A stretch of DNA of 64,000 nt from Gammaproteobacteria bacterium. Lineage in GTDB: Bacteria; Pseudomonadota; Gammaproteobacteria; Steroidobacterales; Steroidobacteraceae. Positions 63,701 to 64,000 of the stretch are shown piece after piece. Location: positions 1 through 64,000 of the forward strand of contig JAQGOE010000190.1 in NCBI GenBank assembly GCA_028293725.1, given 5' to 3'. Each line of letters starts with the position of its first letter. The stretch's first letter is position 1. The notes below the pieces were generated by a model. It was given only the letters and a program-made list of their open reading frames with translations, did no database searches and had not been told where the DNA came from. Made by a program: the position numbers and the translations under genes.

Positions 63701-64000
63701 CAATGCGATCAAACGCGGCCAGATCGGCGCCGTAGCGATCCGGATCTGCCCCACTTGTCACGACTAGAAACGGCTTCAGTGTAGCCTGCTGAACGTGACG
63801 TCTTATCGCGGCGATTTCGACGCGCTGACGGTCATCCGGCATACAGGCACCAGCAAAGATCATAGCAATGGTGGACCGCTCGACCGCTTTGTGTATCTGG
63901 GACTCGAATTCAACTCCAGGCACGAGGCACCAATCGTCGAGCCAGACACCATGACCCGCGTCAGTCAGCTTATCCGCAATGGCACGCGCAAACACGGACA
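60765..64000 (-). CDS. TIR-TPR-STAND-TPR protein, 5' end outside the window
   Basis: The frame runs off the right edge, so the N-terminus is missing. The first visible residues are the rest of a TIR domain (FARAIADKLTDAGHGVWLDDW, then AVERSTIAMIFAGACMPDDRQRVEIAAI). Kinesin-light-chain-like TPR repeats follow (about 120-400; ALQLQRYALSILRSSLSEEHVDTAAAMGNLAN, repeated with HPDTL). Then comes a STAND-type ATPase with P-loop VVCGDRGVGKTSIALRL and Walker B VVVDDAEDQI, then more helical repeats. STAND proteins with TIR effectors act as sensors that oligomerise on a trigger. At least 1077 residues. It is convergent with the TIR-WD40 gene. Confidence 0.85.
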   Translation of the reverse strand, partial: SVFARAIADKLTDAGHGVWLDDWCLVPGVEFESQIHKAVERSTIAMIFAGACMPDDRQRVEIAAIRRHVQQATLKPFLVVTSGADPDRYGADLAAFDRIDFRDTYDDTVRLNRVVAAVSPGPAGEWAGAEEVGDRLRDLGDMSGAREQYIIALNALSEQEQGGAGILALATLRRKLAIASARTGDLRLAEVCLRAALQSSLDRTATPRSEVAADLSSLGVLYAESGDLAGALQLQRYALSILRSSLSEEHVDTAAAMGNLANTLGRAGDVYGALRLMEISALVSERILGRNHPDTLRYKDSLAVLLMKVGLLQPTLVLQEAVLSTRRDLLGAEHPDTLTSMYNLACLLERRGYTDESMKLQEEVLAVRRRVLGRHHPDTLVSLIRLLVARGKSGDFWKDEMFAHEIEGHLSGWSGLFLSGTRRTLADLLSTAGVARRARVPDDVQVAKWGDSPESDDSAYLRLSTFKEIGAQDKYKWLNPYARNTGLVGRQRELDHLKHLTRGTHSVQCHVVCGDRGVGKTSIALRLCEHLHEEGWDAGFAEDAELRRFLSQENVHRWSCRRPTLVVVDDAEDQIQVLERWLNYLSDYAQTKIPYPLMVILLSRSANLESGWAESLFGDVRRRRLLALPEFIELPPLTELVDCLWLIDSLRRQIVPDTPLLPDKYCSAIERRLRTDRTVGNPLYLCMLAYVSTQEPYACYWSSLNLADMVVLIASRWLKEGIAPAQSIFPEILNEAVLLVSSLREVDAERDFCMSDHFDEPKVRRLIRCVQDFSPERLQPARWLELVERSLGEDLISRWALSDCLNSEGGILPDFELLTTQRLIRLMRRAESVTQETRAELLRRLAMSYARASRPVEGLQTIQDAVALYRELASIDSQRFSLKLVTSLLVCARFLCERGENEEALEAVIEAAEIYKGLTAGRSSDSFGAHTVLLTSDIAVLLSRLGRWQEALTAAAGALSHLRGLGDRAVSSCAASVSLAIAEINSRLASQGDHAEAIRKLEATAAFLFRESTAAASSRVSLRYLSITRGFGRLPVAGTDVSPEASQEPTTKIYRLTSIEEVLCALGVSESRVTASE

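Noticed and set aside
1..64000. CRISPR arrays, rRNA operons and replication origins
   Set aside because: I saw no regularly spaced repeats, no rRNA-like sequence and no DnaA-box cluster in the window.

Overview
This is a GC-rich chromosomal window from a Gram-negative bacterium. TonB-dependent receptors, NikR, an ECF/NrsF pair, a box-type benzoyl-CoA pathway and a bacteriophytochrome point to a proteobacterium. A gammaproteobacterium of the Steroidobacter/Nevskia type is my guess from gene style only; no rRNA or marker gene is present to confirm it.

Layout. (1) 0.1-8.1 kb: a phospholipase-D-like lipoprotein, a repeat-rich one-TM protein, then a nickel module (nikR, a NiCoT permease, a TonB receptor and a secreted nucleosidase), with NikR-like half-sites between the permease and the receptor. 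(2) 8.2-16.3 kb: two more TonB receptors with a DUF2946-like protein, a SnoaL-like protein and a double ABM-domain protein. (3) 16.3-22.9 kb: an MCP, VOC protein, aldehyde dehydrogenase, PilZ-like protein and a divergent Nramp-family transporter. (4) 22.9-33.0 kb: a signalling block. A KaiC-like ATPase plus hybrid kinase diverges from bphO-bphP, followed by a membrane PAS kinase/FixJ-type regulator pair, a lone receiver and a truncated regulator-ATPase. (5) 33.1-42.98 kb: an outer-membrane-like protein, an alcohol dehydrogenase and a box cluster for aerobic benzoyl-CoA breakdown (boxB, boxC, boxR, benzoate-CoA ligase, alpha/beta hydrolase, orphan ABC-type binding protein). (6) 43.1-48.9 kb: secreted proteins, an ECF sigma/NrsF pair and decayed genes. 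(7) 49.3-64 kb: a mobile and defence-like island. It holds a truncated integrase beside a tRNA-Arg 3' end remnant, a broken WD40 gene, an excisionase-like gene, a ThsB-like TIR protein, a SLOG-TIR fusion, a translationally coupled double-TIR + SLOG pair, IS3 debris, a TIR-TM-WD40 protein and a TIR-TPR-STAND protein cut by the window edge.

Two points stand out. Partial copies of a tRNA-Arg(TCT) gene occur at about 34.98, 49.34 and 52.09 kb in the same orientation, as expected if island insertions successively used that tRNA; the box cluster lies between the first two. The 52.3-56.9 kb block packs two TIR+SLOG modules between an excisionase-like gene and a second, decayed copy of its 3' part. 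TIR enzymes make or destroy NAD-derived nucleotides and SLOG domains bind such nucleotides, so this block is the best candidate for an unusual Thoeris-like anti-phage system. That role is inferred from domains and layout, not shown.
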